The notes below the pieces were generated by a model, which saw only the letters and a list, made by a program, of their open reading frames with translations, had not been told where the DNA came from and made no database searches. Source: Neoroseomonas marina (GTDB lineage: Bacteria; Pseudomonadota; Alphaproteobacteria; Acetobacterales; Acetobacteraceae). From it: a DNA stretch of 64,000 bases. A program made the translations under genes and the position numbers. Of the stretch, positions 25,397 to 34,909 are shown piece by piece. The stretch spans positions 1 through 64,000 of the forward strand of contig NZ_JABBKX010000001.1 in NCBI RefSeq assembly GCF_012927745.1, in the 5' to 3' direction. Position 1 is the stretch's first letter, and each line of letters opens with the position of its first letter.

Positions 25397-26500
25397 ATGA
25401 CGCGCGACGTCCTCGCCATGCTGCGCCTGGCGCGCACGGATGGCGTCGGTCCGATGACCTTCCGGCGCCTGATGGCGCGGCACCGGGACGGCACCGCGGC
25501 CTTGGCAGCCCTGCCGTCCCTGAACCGGGGGCTCGAGGCCTGTGCCGAGGCGGATGCGAAGCGCGAGATGACCGCGCTGGCCCGCCTCGGTGGTCGTTTC
25601 GTCTTCCTCGATGACCCGCTCTACCCGCCGCTCTTGGCGCTGCTGCCCGATGCGCCGCCGGTGCTGGCGGTGCTCGGCGATGCCTCATTGCTCGCCGCAC
25701 CGGCGGTCGCCGTGGTCGGCGCGCGCAACGCATCCTCCGCCGGTCGACGCGTGGCGGAGGAACTATCGGAAGCCCTGGCCGCCAAGGGCCTGACGGTCGT
25801 GTCGGGCCTCGCCCGCGGCATCGACACCGCCGCGCACGACGGCGCGCTGCGGAGCGGCGGGACCATCGCCGTGCTGCCCGGCGGCGTGGACGTCCCCTAC
25901 CCGCCCGAGAATGCCGCGCTCGTCGCGCGCATCGCCGATCGCGGCGCGGTGGTCAGCGAGACGCCTCTCGGCACCGCGCCGCTGAACCGCCACTTCCCGA
26001 AGCGCAACCGGATCGTCGCCGGGCTGTCGCTCGGCGTGGTGGTGGTGGAGGCCGCGCACCGGTCCGGCACGCTGATCACCGCGCGGCTCGCACTCGAGCA
26101 TGGGCGGGAGGTCTTCGCCGTCCCCGGCAGCCCGCTCGACCCGCGCTGCCGGGGCTCGAACGACCTGCTGCGCCAGGGCGCGCACCTGACCGAGACCGCC
26201 GAGGACGTCCTGGAACACCTCCCCGACGCCCCCCGCGAAGCCCCCCTCTTCGACCCCGCCCGGATGGCCCCCCGGGGGCCGGAAAGCCCGGAAACCGCCC
26301 CGGACCCGCTCGGCCCGCCCCCGGAAGGGGCCGCCGAAATCATTGAATTGATTGGATTGTCGCCAGTATCGGTTGACGAGGTGCTGCGGCGCTGCCACCT
26401 GACTGCCCCCGAACTCCAGGCCGTGCTGACGGATCTGGAGCTCGAAGGCCGGGTGGAACTGCTGCCGGGCCATCGCGTCATGCGATCTGCGAACGGGTGA
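25397..26500 (+). CDS. dprA: DNA-processing protein DprA
   Basis: A 367-residue protein with an N-terminal helical segment (LRLARTDGVGPMTFRRLM), the extended Rossmann fold (VAVVGARNASSAGRRVAEEL, VSGLARGIDTAAHDGAL, GGTIAVLPGGVDVPYPPEN, FPKRNRIVAGLS, AAHRSGTLITARLALEHGREVFAVPG) and a C-terminal winged helix (EIIELIGLSPVSVDEVLRRC). DprA loads RecA on incoming single strands during natural transformation. The start is uncertain: the ATG has no ribosome site and sits just after a strong hairpin; a GTG 27 bases earlier, inside that hairpin, is in frame. The stop overlaps the region before topA. Confidence 0.95.
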   Translation: MTRDVLAMLRLARTDGVGPMTFRRLMARHRDGTAALAALPSLNRGLEACAEADAKREMTALARLGGRFVFLDDPLYPPLLALLPDAPPVLAVLGDASLLAAPAVAVVGARNASSAGRRVAEELSEALAAKGLTVVSGLARGIDTAAHDGALRSGGTIAVLPGGVDVPYPPENAALVARIADRGAVVSETPLGTAPLNRHFPKRNRIVAGLSLGVVVVEAAHRSGTLITARLALEHGREVFAVPGSPLDPRCRGSNDLLRQGAHLTETAEDVLEHLPDAPREAPLFDPARMAPRGPESPETAPDPLGPPPEGAAEIIELIGLSPVSVDEVLRRCHLTAPELQAVLTDLELEGRVELLPGHRVMRSANG

Positions 26501-26511
26501 TCCTCAATCCA

Positions 26512-29208
26512 ATGTCGGACGTCGTCGTCGTCGAATCCCCGGCCAAGGCCAAGACGATCGAGAAGTATCTCGGGCGGGATTTCACCGTGCTCGCCTCCTT
26601 CGGCCATGTCCGCGACCTGGAGGAGAAGGACGGCGCCGTCCTGCCCGACCAGGACTTCGCCATGGTCTGGGGCAAGGACGGACGCGGCGAGGCGCAGGTC
26701 GCCAAGATCGCCACCGCGCTGAAGGGCGCGAAGCGCCTCTTCCTCGCCACCGACCCGGATCGCGAGGGCGAGGCGATCTCCTGGCACGTCAAGGACATGC
26801 TCGGCAGCCGCGGGGCGCTGAAGGGCAAGGACGTCCGCCGCATCACCTTCAACGAGATCACCAAGCGCGCGGTGCAGCACGCGGTCGCCCATCCGCGCGA
26901 CCTCGACGTGCCGCTGATCGATGCCTACCTGGCGCGCCGCGCGCTCGACTACCTGGTGGGCTACACCCTCTCGCCCCTGCTGTGGCGCAAGCTGCCGGGC
27001 AGCCGGTCCGCGGGCCGCGTGCAGTCGGTCGCGCTGCGCCTGATCTGCGAGCGCGAGGCCGAGATCGAGGCCTTCAAGGCCCGCGAATACTGGACGCTGG
27101 AAGCGAAGTTCCAGACGCCGGCCGGCGCGCCCTTCACGGCGCGGCTGACGCATCTGGACGGCAAGAAGCTCGAGCAGTTCGACCTGCCGGACGCGGCGAC
27201 GGCGCAGCGCGCCAAGGCGTTGGCCGAAGGCGGGACCTACGCCGTCGCCTCGGTCGAGAAGAAGCGCGTCCGGCGCAACCCGCCGCCGCCCTTCATGACC
27301 TCGACGCTGCAGATGGAAGCCAGCCGCAAGCTCGGCATGGGCGCGCAGCAGACCATGCGCACCGCCCAGCAGCTCTATGAGGCCGGGCACATCACCTACA
27401 TGCGGACGGACGGCGTCTCGATGGCGCGGGAGGCGATGTTCGCCATCCGCGACCATGTGAAGGACGCCTTCGGGGCCGACTACCTGCCGCCCGCCCCGCG
27501 CGAGTACCAGACCAAGGCGAAGAACGCCCAGGAAGCGCACGAGGCGATCCGCCCGACCGACGTGACCCGCTCGCCCGAGAGCATGCAGGGCGAGTTGGAA
27601 GGCGCGCAGGCGCGGCTCTACGAACTCATCTGGAAGCGCGCCGTCGCGTCCCAGATGGCCGCGGCCGAGCTCGACCAGACCGCGGTCGACATCACCTCGG
27701 CCGATGGGAAGATCCGCTTCCGCGCCACCGGCTCGGTCGTCGCCTTCGACGGCTTCCTGAAGCTGTACCGGGAGGACGAGGACGACCGCGCCGCCGACCT
27801 GCGCGCCGGCCTCAAGCCCGCCGAACCGACCGAGGACGAGGACAGTCGTCTCCTCCCGCCCATGAAGGAGCGGGACCCGCTCAAGCGCGGCGACGTCACG
27901 GCGAGCCAGCACTTCACCCAACCGCCGCCACGGTATTCGGAAGCATCCCTGGTCAAGCGGCTCGAGGAACTCGGCATCGGCCGGCCCTCGACCTACGCCT
28001 CGATCCTGCAACGGCTGCAGGACCTGAAATACGTGACGCTCGAGAAGCGGCGCTTCATCGCGCAGGACCTCGGGCGGATGGTCACGACCTTCCTGGTCCG
28101 CTTCTTCGAACGCTACGTGGACACGGGCTTCACCTCCGCGATGGAGGAGAAACTCGACGAGATCTCCGCCGGCCAGACCGATTGGCGCGCGGTGATGCGG
28201 GCCTTCTGGAAGGATTTCTCGGCCGCGGTCGAGGCGACCAAGGATCTCAAGATCCGCGACGTCATCGACGCGCTGGACGAGGACCTCGGCCCGCACATCT
28301 TCCCCGAGCGTGCCGACGGCACCGACCCGCGGCTCTGCCCGACCTGCGGCAACGGGCGCCTGGGCCTGCGGCTCGGGCGCACCGGGGCCTTCATCGGCTG
28401 CTCGAACTACCCCGAATGCCGCTACACGCGGCCCTTCGGCGTGGATTCCGGCAATGCCGAGGCCGCGGGCGGCGACCAGGAGCTCGGCGAGGATCCGGCG
28501 ACAGGGCAGAAGGTCACGCTCAAGCGCGGGCCCTACGGCTTCTACATCCAGCTCGGCGAGCCCGGGACGGATGCCAAGGGCAAGCCGACCAAGCCCAAGC
28601 GGACCAGCCTGCCGAACGGCGTCTCCCCGGATTCCGTCTCGCTCGACCAGGCGCTGGGCCTGCTGTCCCTGCCGCGGATCATTGGCGTCGATCCGGAAAC
28701 GGGCGAGGAGATCACCGCGGGCCTCGGCCGCTTCGGCCCGTATGTCCGCTGCGGATCGGTGTTCAAGTCGCTCGACAAGGACGACGACGTGCTGACGGTC
28801 GGCATGAACCGCGCGCTGGCGCTGCTCGCCGATGCGCGGTCGCGGGTGCGCGAACTCGGACCGCATCCGAAGGACAAGGAACCGGTCGTGGTCCGCAAGG
28901 GCCGCTTCGGGCCCTATGCCCAGCACGGCAAGACGGTTGCGAACCTGCCGCGCGACGTGGCGATGGAAGACATCAGCCTCGAGGACGCCATCGCGCTGCT
29001 CGAGGAGAAGGGGAAGGCGCTGAAGCCGCGCGGCGCCGCCGGGCGCAAGGCCGCCGCAGCGAAGCCGGCCGCGCGCAAGGCGACGGACGGCGACGCCAAG
29101 GCCGCGCGCAAGCCGACCGCGGCGAAGACACCGGCCCGCAAGGCGGCCGCGAAAAAGCCCGCCGCCAAGGCCAAGGCGGCGCCGCGCGCCGGGAAGTCCC
29201 CCCGCTGA
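26512..29208 (+). CDS. topA: DNA topoisomerase I (type IA)
   Basis: An 898-residue topoisomerase that relaxes negative supercoils. The TOPRIM domain begins MSDVVVVESPAKAKTIEKYLG and contains the acidic DPDREGEAISWH motif. The catalytic tyrosine is Tyr296 in GHITYMRTDG. A four-cysteine zinc ribbon (CPTCG ... GCSNYPEC) lies near 608-640, then two further C-terminal repeats, and a long Lys/Ala-rich tail (about residue 840 on) of the kind found in many alpha- and actinobacterial TopA proteins. ATG is preferred over an upstream GTG that overlaps the dprA stop. The topA stop and rnr start share one base (TGATG). Confidence 0.98.
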   Translation: MSDVVVVESPAKAKTIEKYLGRDFTVLASFGHVRDLEEKDGAVLPDQDFAMVWGKDGRGEAQVAKIATALKGAKRLFLATDPDREGEAISWHVKDMLGSRGALKGKDVRRITFNEITKRAVQHAVAHPRDLDVPLIDAYLARRALDYLVGYTLSPLLWRKLPGSRSAGRVQSVALRLICEREAEIEAFKAREYWTLEAKFQTPAGAPFTARLTHLDGKKLEQFDLPDAATAQRAKALAEGGTYAVASVEKKRVRRNPPPPFMTSTLQMEASRKLGMGAQQTMRTAQQLYEAGHITYMRTDGVSMAREAMFAIRDHVKDAFGADYLPPAPREYQTKAKNAQEAHEAIRPTDVTRSPESMQGELEGAQARLYELIWKRAVASQMAAAELDQTAVDITSADGKIRFRATGSVVAFDGFLKLYREDEDDRAADLRAGLKPAEPTEDEDSRLLPPMKERDPLKRGDVTASQHFTQPPPRYSEASLVKRLEELGIGRPSTYASILQRLQDLKYVTLEKRRFIAQDLGRMVTTFLVRFFERYVDTGFTSAMEEKLDEISAGQTDWRAVMRAFWKDFSAAVEATKDLKIRDVIDALDEDLGPHIFPERADGTDPRLCPTCGNGRLGLRLGRTGAFIGCSNYPECRYTRPFGVDSGNAEAAGGDQELGEDPATGQKVTLKRGPYGFYIQLGEPGTDAKGKPTKPKRTSLPNGVSPDSVSLDQALGLLSLPRIIGVDPETGEEITAGLGRFGPYVRCGSVFKSLDKDDDVLTVGMNRALALLADARSRVRELGPHPKDKEPVVVRKGRFGPYAQHGKTVANLPRDVAMEDISLEDAIALLEEKGKALKPRGAAGRKAAAAKPAARKATDGDAKAARKPTAAKTPARKAAAKKPAAKAKAAPRAGKSPR

Positions 29209-31613
29209 TGCCCCGGCGCGGGCCGCCCGTGAAGGGCCACAAGGCCCGCGCCCGCAAGCCGGGCGCCGCCCCGTCCGCCGGCAGGGGCACGCCGCGCCAC
29301 GCCGAGGACGCCACGCCCGGCCGGGACGCAGTCGAGGGTCCCGCCCGCGTCGCCAAGGCCCCGGCCAAGCCGCACCGCGCCGTGGCCAAGTCCGCCGCCG
29401 GCCCGCGCGCCAGCGCGAAGCGCCGCGCCGCCGCACGCAGCGACGAACCTGCCGCGTTGCCAAGCAAGGCCGAACTCCGCACCTTCCTCGCCTCGGCATC
29501 CGGGCGCGTCACCAAATCCGACATCGCGCGGCATTTCGGCCTGACCTCGGACCAGCGGCCTGCGCTGCGCGCGCTGATGCGCGACCTCGCCGCCGAGGGC
29601 GGCTCCGCGCCGGCCGGCAAGCGCGCCGTCATCCATCCGACACGCCTGCCCGAGATCGCCCCCGTCGAGGTCACCGGCACCGACCCCGACGGCGACCCGA
29701 TCGCGCGGCCCGTCGCCTGGCAGGGCGAGGGCCGCCCGCCCGTCATCTACATGCGCCCCGAACCCAATGGGCATCCGGCGCTGACCGCCGGGGAACGCGT
29801 GCTCGCGCGTCTCAGGCCGATCGGTCCGGGCAAGTACGAAGGCCGCACCTTCAAGCGCATCGGCGGTGCGGCGCCGGCGCGCATCCTCGGCGTCTTCGAG
29901 GATGGCCGCATCATCCCCACCGACCGCCGCCAGAAGGGCATCTGGCAGGTGCCGCCCGGCGAGGAGAACGGCGCGAAACCCGGCGAGATCGTCTTCGCCG
30001 AGCCCCTGCCCTCCACCCGCCACCTCGGCCCCAAGCCCGCGCGCATCACCGAACGCCTCGGCGTCATGGGGGAACCGCGCTCGGTCTCGCTGGTGTGCAT
30101 CCACGCCCATGGCATCCCCGACATCTTCCCGGCCGAGGCCGTGCAGCAGGCCGAGAAGGCGCGCGCCGTCGCCGCGCGCGGCCGCACCGACCTGCGCGAC
30201 ATCCCGCTGGTGACGATCGACGGGGAGGATGCGCGCGACTTCGACGACGCCGTCTTCGCCGAACCGGACGGCGATGGCTGGCGCGTCCTCGTCGCCATCG
30301 CGGACGTCGCGCATTACGTCACGCCCGGCAGCCATCTCGATCGCGAGGCCTGGGCGCGCGGCAATTCCGTCTATTTCCCCGATCGCGTCGTGCCGATGCT
30401 GCCCGAGGCGCTGTCCAACGGCTGGTGCAGCCTGCGTCCGAACGAGGAACGCGGCTGCCTCTATGTCGAGATGCGCTTCGACGCGCAGGGCCGGAAGCAC
30501 GCCCACGCCTTCGGCCGCGGCCTGATGCGCTCCGCCGCCCGCCTGACCTACGAGCAGGTGCAGGAGGCCGCCGATGCCGGAACCGACCCGGCGTCGCTCG
30601 CCTCCGGCCATGTCGCGCGGCTCTACGGCGCCTTCCGCGCGCTGCTGGCGGCGCGGGAGAAGCGCGGCACGCTGGACCTCGACATGCCCGAGCGCCGGGT
30701 GGTCCTCGACAAGCAGGGCCGCGTCACGGCCGTGGTGCCGCGGGCGCGACTCGATTCGCACCGGCTGATCGAGGAGTTCATGGTCGCCGCGAATGTCTGC
30801 GCGGCGGAGGAACTCGAGCGCCTCATCCAGCCCTGCATGTACCGCGTCCACGACCGCCCGTCGGACCAGAAGCTCGAAGGGCTGCGGCAGTTCCTCGCGA
30901 CCTTCGAGATCACCCTGCCCCCGGGCGGCAACCTGCATCCGCGCGACTTCGCCCGCGTGCTGGACAAGGTCCGTGGCACGCCGGAGGAACGCCTGGTCAA
31001 CGAGGCCGTCCTGCGCGGCCAGTCCCAGGCGGCCTATTCGCCCGACAACATCGGTCATTTCGGCCTGGCACTCGCGCGCTACGCGCATTTCACCTCGCCG
31101 ATCCGCCGCTATGCCGATCTGCTGGTGCATCGCGCGCTGATCCGCGGACTGAAGCTCGGCCCGGACGGGCTGCACGAGACGGAAGCCGCCCGCTTTCCGG
31201 ACACCGCGGAGCACATCACGGCAACCGAACGACGTGCCGCGGCGGCGGAGCGCGACGCCGTCGACCGCTACCTCGCGGCCTTTATGGCACAACGAGTCGG
31301 AGAGTCGTTCGAAGCGCGCATTTCCGGGGTGACTCGCTTCGGTCTCTTCGTCACGCTGGAAGAGAACGGGGCGAGCGGGATCGTCCCACTCGGTTCTCTA
31401 CCGGACGACAGATGGGACTTGGACGAGGCCACGCAGATGCTGGCCGGTCGCAGGACACGACTGACCTTCAGCCTGGGCCAGGCGGTGGAGGCCAGGCTTG
31501 CGGAGGCCACGCCGCGCACCGGCGGCATGGTGTTCCACATCATGCAGGGGCTGCCCGCCCGCGGTCGCGGCCGTCCGGCGCCCAAGGGGCGGCAGCGCGA
31601 GCGGCGGCACTGA
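29208..31613 (+). CDS. rnr: Ribonuclease R
   Basis: An 801-residue 3'-5' exoribonuclease. A basic, Ala/Lys-rich leader of about 80 residues precedes the N-terminal helix-turn-helix (KAELRTFLASASGRVTKSDIARHFGL), then cold-shock domains, the RNB catalytic domain with DGEDARDFDDAVF near 343-355 and AHFTSPIRRYADLLVHR near 625, and a C-terminal S1 domain (FEARISGVTRFGLFVTL). It degrades structured RNA. The N-terminal extension is longer than in E. coli RNase R. It is translationally coupled to topA, and the downstream S41 protease starts at its stop codon. Confidence 0.96.
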   Translation: MPRRGPPVKGHKARARKPGAAPSAGRGTPRHAEDATPGRDAVEGPARVAKAPAKPHRAVAKSAAGPRASAKRRAAARSDEPAALPSKAELRTFLASASGRVTKSDIARHFGLTSDQRPALRALMRDLAAEGGSAPAGKRAVIHPTRLPEIAPVEVTGTDPDGDPIARPVAWQGEGRPPVIYMRPEPNGHPALTAGERVLARLRPIGPGKYEGRTFKRIGGAAPARILGVFEDGRIIPTDRRQKGIWQVPPGEENGAKPGEIVFAEPLPSTRHLGPKPARITERLGVMGEPRSVSLVCIHAHGIPDIFPAEAVQQAEKARAVAARGRTDLRDIPLVTIDGEDARDFDDAVFAEPDGDGWRVLVAIADVAHYVTPGSHLDREAWARGNSVYFPDRVVPMLPEALSNGWCSLRPNEERGCLYVEMRFDAQGRKHAHAFGRGLMRSAARLTYEQVQEAADAGTDPASLASGHVARLYGAFRALLAAREKRGTLDLDMPERRVVLDKQGRVTAVVPRARLDSHRLIEEFMVAANVCAAEELERLIQPCMYRVHDRPSDQKLEGLRQFLATFEITLPPGGNLHPRDFARVLDKVRGTPEERLVNEAVLRGQSQAAYSPDNIGHFGLALARYAHFTSPIRRYADLLVHRALIRGLKLGPDGLHETEAARFPDTAEHITATERRAAAAERDAVDRYLAAFMAQRVGESFEARISGVTRFGLFVTLEENGASGIVPLGSLPDDRWDLDEATQMLAGRRTRLTFSLGQAVEARLAEATPRTGGMVFHIMQGLPARGRGRPAPKGRQRERRH

Positions 31614-33118
31614 TCCTCGTCTTCCTGCTCCCCGGCCTCGCGGCCGCGCAGGAAGCCGTCCGCATCGCCCCCTACCCGCGCGAGGAAATGCGCCTCGTCC
31701 TCGGCACCGGCTTCGCCGCGATCCTGGAACGCCACCTCGAGGCCGCATCGCCGGCGGATCTCATCGTCTGGGCGCTGGCGGGCCTGACGGATATCGACCC
31801 GTCGCTGTCGTTGCGACGGTCCGGCCGGGACGTCACCCTGGCCGTCAGCGGCCGCGCGCTGCTGACTCGCACCGCGCCGGCGATGAACGGACCGGATGGC
31901 CCGGCGCGCGCCGGCGGCGCGGCGGCGGACGATCTGACGCGCTTCCAGGAAGCGGCCTGGGCGCAGTCGCAACTGTTGCGCCGCGCCGGCGCCCCGCGAC
32001 TCATCGCCGAGAGTTTCGAGGGGATCTTCGCGCATCTCGATCCCTTCAGCCGCTACATCACGCCGGAGGAAGCGCAGGCCGCGCGCGAGCGCCGCACCGG
32101 CGAGGCGGGACTCGGCCTGCGCCTCGCGCCCGGCCGCGGCGCGGGCGCCGTCATCGCGGCCGTGTCCTCCAGCGGTCCTGCCGCGCGGGCGGGGCTGCGC
32201 ATCGGGGACCGGGTGCTCGCGATCGATGGCCAGGCGCTGCGCACGCGCGACCCGGGCGTCGCGGCGGGACTCCTGGAAGGTCCGGCGGGCTCCGAAGTGC
32301 AGCTGCTGGTCCAGCAGGGCCGCACGCGGAAGGAAGTGCGGCTGGTGCGGACCCTCCCGATGGGCTCGCCGGTGACATCGGAGCGGCGGGACGACATCCT
32401 GGTGATCCGCATCCCCACCTTCTCGGCGCAGACCGATCGGCAGGTCGCCGCGGCGCTGCTCGGCGCCATCGCCCAGGGACGGCCCCGCGGGGTCGTGCTC
32501 GACCTGCGGGGCAATCGCGGCGGATTGCTCTCCCAGGCCGCGGCCGTGGCCGACATCTTCCTCGGCGAAGGGGAGGCGTTCCGCACCATCGGCCGGCACC
32601 CCGACGCCAGCCGCATCTACGTCACGACCGGTCCCGACATCACAGACGGCCTGCCGGTGGTCACCCTGGTGGACGGCCGCACGGCCTCCTCCGCCGAGAT
32701 CCTGGCCGCGGCCCTGGGCGATCGCGGACGGGCGGCGGTCGCAGGCACCGTCACCATGGGCAAGGGAACGGTGCAGGTCGTGATACCCCTGCCCGATGGC
32801 GGGGAACTGCTGATCTCGTGGTCGCGCCTCGTGATGCCGGCCGGGTGGCCGCTGCAGTTGGTGGGCGTGATCCCCGGTCTGTGCACCGCCGGCGGGCCGG
32901 AGCGGACCGCCGTGAACCTCGCCGCGCTGCAGGCCGGCGCGCGTCCGATGGGGCCGGTCCAGGCCGCGGAACGCGCCCTGCGCCTGCCGGTCCGGGAAGC
33001 CGAGGCCGAGCGGCTACGCGCCGCCTGCCCCCCCGGGGATGCGACCGAGTCGGAACTCGCCGCGGCCCGCGCCCTGGCGGCCGATCCCTTCGCCATTGTC
33101 GCCGCCCTGCCCCGCTGA
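31610..33118 (+). CDS. S41-family C-terminal processing-type protease with PDZ domain (start uncertain)
   Basis: About 500 residues, exported: a hydrophobic signal segment LILVFLLPGLAAAQ opens the frame. A PDZ domain (VIAAVSSSGPAARAGLRIGDRVLAIDGQ) lies near 185-215, followed by the S41 fold with VVLDLRGNRGGLLSQA, the catalytic serine in GRTASSAEILAAAL and the lysine in GTVTMGKGTVQ. The family cleaves proteins at C-termini in the periplasm. No ATG, GTG or TTG precedes the signal peptide for nearly 200 bases; the only nearby initiator is a CTG overlapping the rnr stop (CTGA). The first ATG in frame (31688) would delete the signal peptide. The start is therefore unresolved. Confidence 0.85.
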   Translation: MILVFLLPGLAAAQEAVRIAPYPREEMRLVLGTGFAAILERHLEAASPADLIVWALAGLTDIDPSLSLRRSGRDVTLAVSGRALLTRTAPAMNGPDGPARAGGAAADDLTRFQEAAWAQSQLLRRAGAPRLIAESFEGIFAHLDPFSRYITPEEAQAARERRTGEAGLGLRLAPGRGAGAVIAAVSSSGPAARAGLRIGDRVLAIDGQALRTRDPGVAAGLLEGPAGSEVQLLVQQGRTRKEVRLVRTLPMGSPVTSERRDDILVIRIPTFSAQTDRQVAAALLGAIAQGRPRGVVLDLRGNRGGLLSQAAAVADIFLGEGEAFRTIGRHPDASRIYVTTGPDITDGLPVVTLVDGRTASSAEILAAALGDRGRAAVAGTVTMGKGTVQVVIPLPDGGELLISWSRLVMPAGWPLQLVGVIPGLCTAGGPERTAVNLAALQAGARPMGPVQAAERALRLPVREAEAERLRAACPPGDATESELAAARALAADPFAIVAALPR

Positions 33119-33151
33119 GGATATTCCGGCGGCGTCAGGCCGTGCTTCCGC

Positions 33152-33179
33152 TTGACTGGCGCGCGGCGGACGCTAGTTT
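33152..33179 (+). promoter_or_regulatory. Sigma-70-type promoter of rpmG
   Basis: TTGACT (33152-33157) and TAGTTT (33174-33179) are 16 bases apart. The predicted start near 33186 leaves a leader of about 45 bases before the rpmG ATG. Confidence 0.65.
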
Positions 33180-33230
33180 CCGGTCCCTCGCACCCGGGGC
33201 CCCTTGGCCTGCGGGCCACGGAGTTTTGTC

Positions 33231-33398
33231 ATGGCCAAGTCCAACACGATCCTGATCCGCCTCGTGAGCAGCGCCGACACCGGCTACTTCTACGTGACGA
33301 AGAAGAACACGCGCACGATGACCTCCAAGATGGAGAAGAAGAAGTACGACCCGGTCGCGCGCAAGCACGTCGTCTTCCGCGAAGCCAAGATCAAGTGA
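33231..33398 (+). CDS. rpmG: 50S ribosomal protein L33
   Basis: A 55-residue ribosomal protein, [14 protein letters not shown] at the start and [19 protein letters not shown] at the end. It is the cysteine-free (C-minus) form: where zinc-binding L33 has Cys-x-x-Cys pairs, this has neither. L33 sits near the E site of the large subunit. It has its own promoter (33152-33179) and a GGAG ribosome site, so it is a single-gene unit. A hairpin follows its stop at 33405-33435, shared with the convergent PleD-like gene. Confidence 0.98.
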   Translation: MAKSNTILIRLVSSADTGYFYVTKKNTRTMTSKMEKKKYDPVARKHVVFREAKIK

Positions 33399-33404
33399 TT
33401 GGAA

Positions 33405-33435
33405 GGCCGGGGCGCCGCCTCAGCGCGCCTCGGCC
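33405..33435. terminator. Hairpin between rpmG and the convergent PleD-like gene
   Basis: GGCCGGGGCG pairs with CGCCTCGGCC with one wobble-type mismatch across an 11-base loop. It starts 7 bases after the rpmG stop and overlaps the last codons of the convergent gene, so it could end transcription from both sides. There is no clear T-run. Confidence 0.45.
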
Positions 33436-34793
33436 CCTCGGTCCTCCAGGACCGCCTTCTCCACGCGGTTACGACCGCGATCCTTGGCGCGGTACAGCGC
33501 GGCATCGGCCGCAGCGATCAGCTGTTCCGGGTTATCGCCGTCTTCCGACACCGCCGCGCCCACACTGATCGTCACCGGCAGCGACAGCCCCGGCGCCGTC
33601 ACCGGCTCGCCGGCGATCGACGCGCGCAGTCGCTCCGCCACGGCGAGGACTTCCTCCTCGCCCGCAGCGGCGATCACCACCATGAACTCCTCGCCCCCGT
33701 AGCGCGCGACGACGTCCACGGCGCGCAGGTGCTCGCGCAGCCGCGACGCGACCTCCCGCAGGGCGATGTCGCCGACGGCGTGGCCGTAGCGGTCGTTCAG
33801 CGGCTTGAAACGGTCCACATCGATCAGCAGCACGGCCGCCGGCGCACCCGAGGCCAGCAGCTGGTCGAGATGCCGGCGCACATACCGCCGGTTCCGAAGG
33901 CCGGTCAGCGGATCGGTCACCGCCAGCTCCAGAGAGCGGTCGAGGCTGTCGCGCAGCAATTCCTGATACCGCCGCCGGCGCAGCTGGTTGCGGATGCGCG
34001 CCCGCAGTTCCGGGGCGTCCACCGGGCGCATGACATGATCGCTGGCGCCGAGATCGAAGGCCCGCAGCAGGGACTGGCGCTGCTCTTCGGCCGCCAGCAT
34101 GACCAGCGGCATGTCCCGGCTTTCGGTCCGCGCGCGGAGCCGGGAGGTGAGCCGCAGCGCATCCCCGCCGGCCAGTGGCAGGCTCAGCAGCGCCAGGTCG
34201 TGCTCGTCGTCCTGCAGGCGTTCCCAGGCGGAGGCTTCGTCCGGCGCATGTTCCACCAGCACGCCATCGGGCGCGAGCGCGGCCGCGACGGCTGCCGCCT
34301 CGCCCGGCACCCCGCCGGCAAAGAGCAGGCGTGACCCGAGCGACACCTCGGCGGGCGGCTCGGCCGGTTCGACGCCGAGTTCGCGCACGGTGTCGGCACG
34401 CAGGCGCCACGCATCGAGCACCTGCTTCACGCGCAGCAGGGCGCGGAGCCGCGCCAGCAGCAGCGCCGTGTCCACCGGCTTCGAGAGGAAATCGTCGGCC
34501 CCTGCCTCGAGACCGCGGACGCGCTCGACCTGTTCGACCAGGGCCGTGACCATCACCACGGGGATATGGGCGGTGTTGGTCTGCGACTTCAGGCGCCGGC
34601 AGACCTCGTAGCCGTCCATGCCGGGCATCATCACGTCGAGCAGCACGACGTCGGGGGCCCAGGCGGAGCACAGGGCGAGCGCCTCCGGCCCGGACGCCGC
34701 CAGCGCGACCTCGAAATACTCGGCGCGGAGCTTCGCCTCGAGCAGGCGGAGATTCGCCGGCACGTCGTCGACGACGAGGATGCGGGCCGTCAT
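33420..34793 (-). CDS. PleD-like response regulator / diguanylate cyclase (REC-REC-GGDEF)
   Basis: A 457-residue cytosolic signalling protein. REC1 (1-120) begins TARILVVDDVPANLRLLEAKL with phosphoacceptor Asp53 in VLLDVMMPGMDGYEV and conserved lysine in FLSKPVD. REC2 (about 150-270) has lost the phosphoacceptor (LALLSLPLAGG), as in PleD, and probably serves dimerisation. The GGDEF domain starts DPLTGLRNRRYVRRHL and has the active GGEEF at 366-370. The inhibitory I-site RAVD lies five residues upstream, so the enzyme should make c-di-GMP and be product-inhibited. No histidine kinase is adjacent. Confidence 0.95.
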   Translation of the reverse strand: MTARILVVDDVPANLRLLEAKLRAEYFEVALAASGPEALALCSAWAPDVVLLDVMMPGMDGYEVCRRLKSQTNTAHIPVVMVTALVEQVERVRGLEAGADDFLSKPVDTALLLARLRALLRVKQVLDAWRLRADTVRELGVEPAEPPAEVSLGSRLLFAGGVPGEAAAVAAALAPDGVLVEHAPDEASAWERLQDDEHDLALLSLPLAGGDALRLTSRLRARTESRDMPLVMLAAEEQRQSLLRAFDLGASDHVMRPVDAPELRARIRNQLRRRRYQELLRDSLDRSLELAVTDPLTGLRNRRYVRRHLDQLLASGAPAAVLLIDVDRFKPLNDRYGHAVGDIALREVASRLREHLRAVDVVARYGGEEFMVVIAAAGEEEVLAVAERLRASIAGEPVTAPGLSLPVTISVGAAVSEDGDNPEQLIAAADAALYRAKDRGRNRVEKAVLEDRGAEAR

Positions 34794-34909
34794 GGCGACC
34801 GTCCCTCGTGAGCGCCACCGAACGGTAACTGGCCGCCCCGGGATGCGCGACCTATCACCGGATGGATGACAACCCGTTGAATCGTCATCATTTCGTCACG
34901 GAGAGAGGC

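Noticed and set aside
29017-29440. Low-complexity Lys/Ala/Arg-rich stretch as a DNA repeat
   Set aside because: It encodes the basic tail of TopA and the basic leader of RNase R, a common feature of both proteins in GC-rich bacteria; the DNA is not a regular repeat.
25897-29499. A 1200-codon open frame on the minus strand
   Set aside because: It mirrors dprA and topA; high GC at third positions keeps antisense frames open, and the predicted protein has no recognisable domain.
28914-31292. A 792-codon minus-strand frame opposite topA and rnr
   Set aside because: Antisense shadow of RNase R; the composition is repetitive Arg/Gly/Asp/Val without motifs.
30095-31609. Extension of the S41 protease frame back into rnr
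   Set aside because: The extension lies inside the RNB-domain coding region and has no protein-like features; the protease cannot start there.
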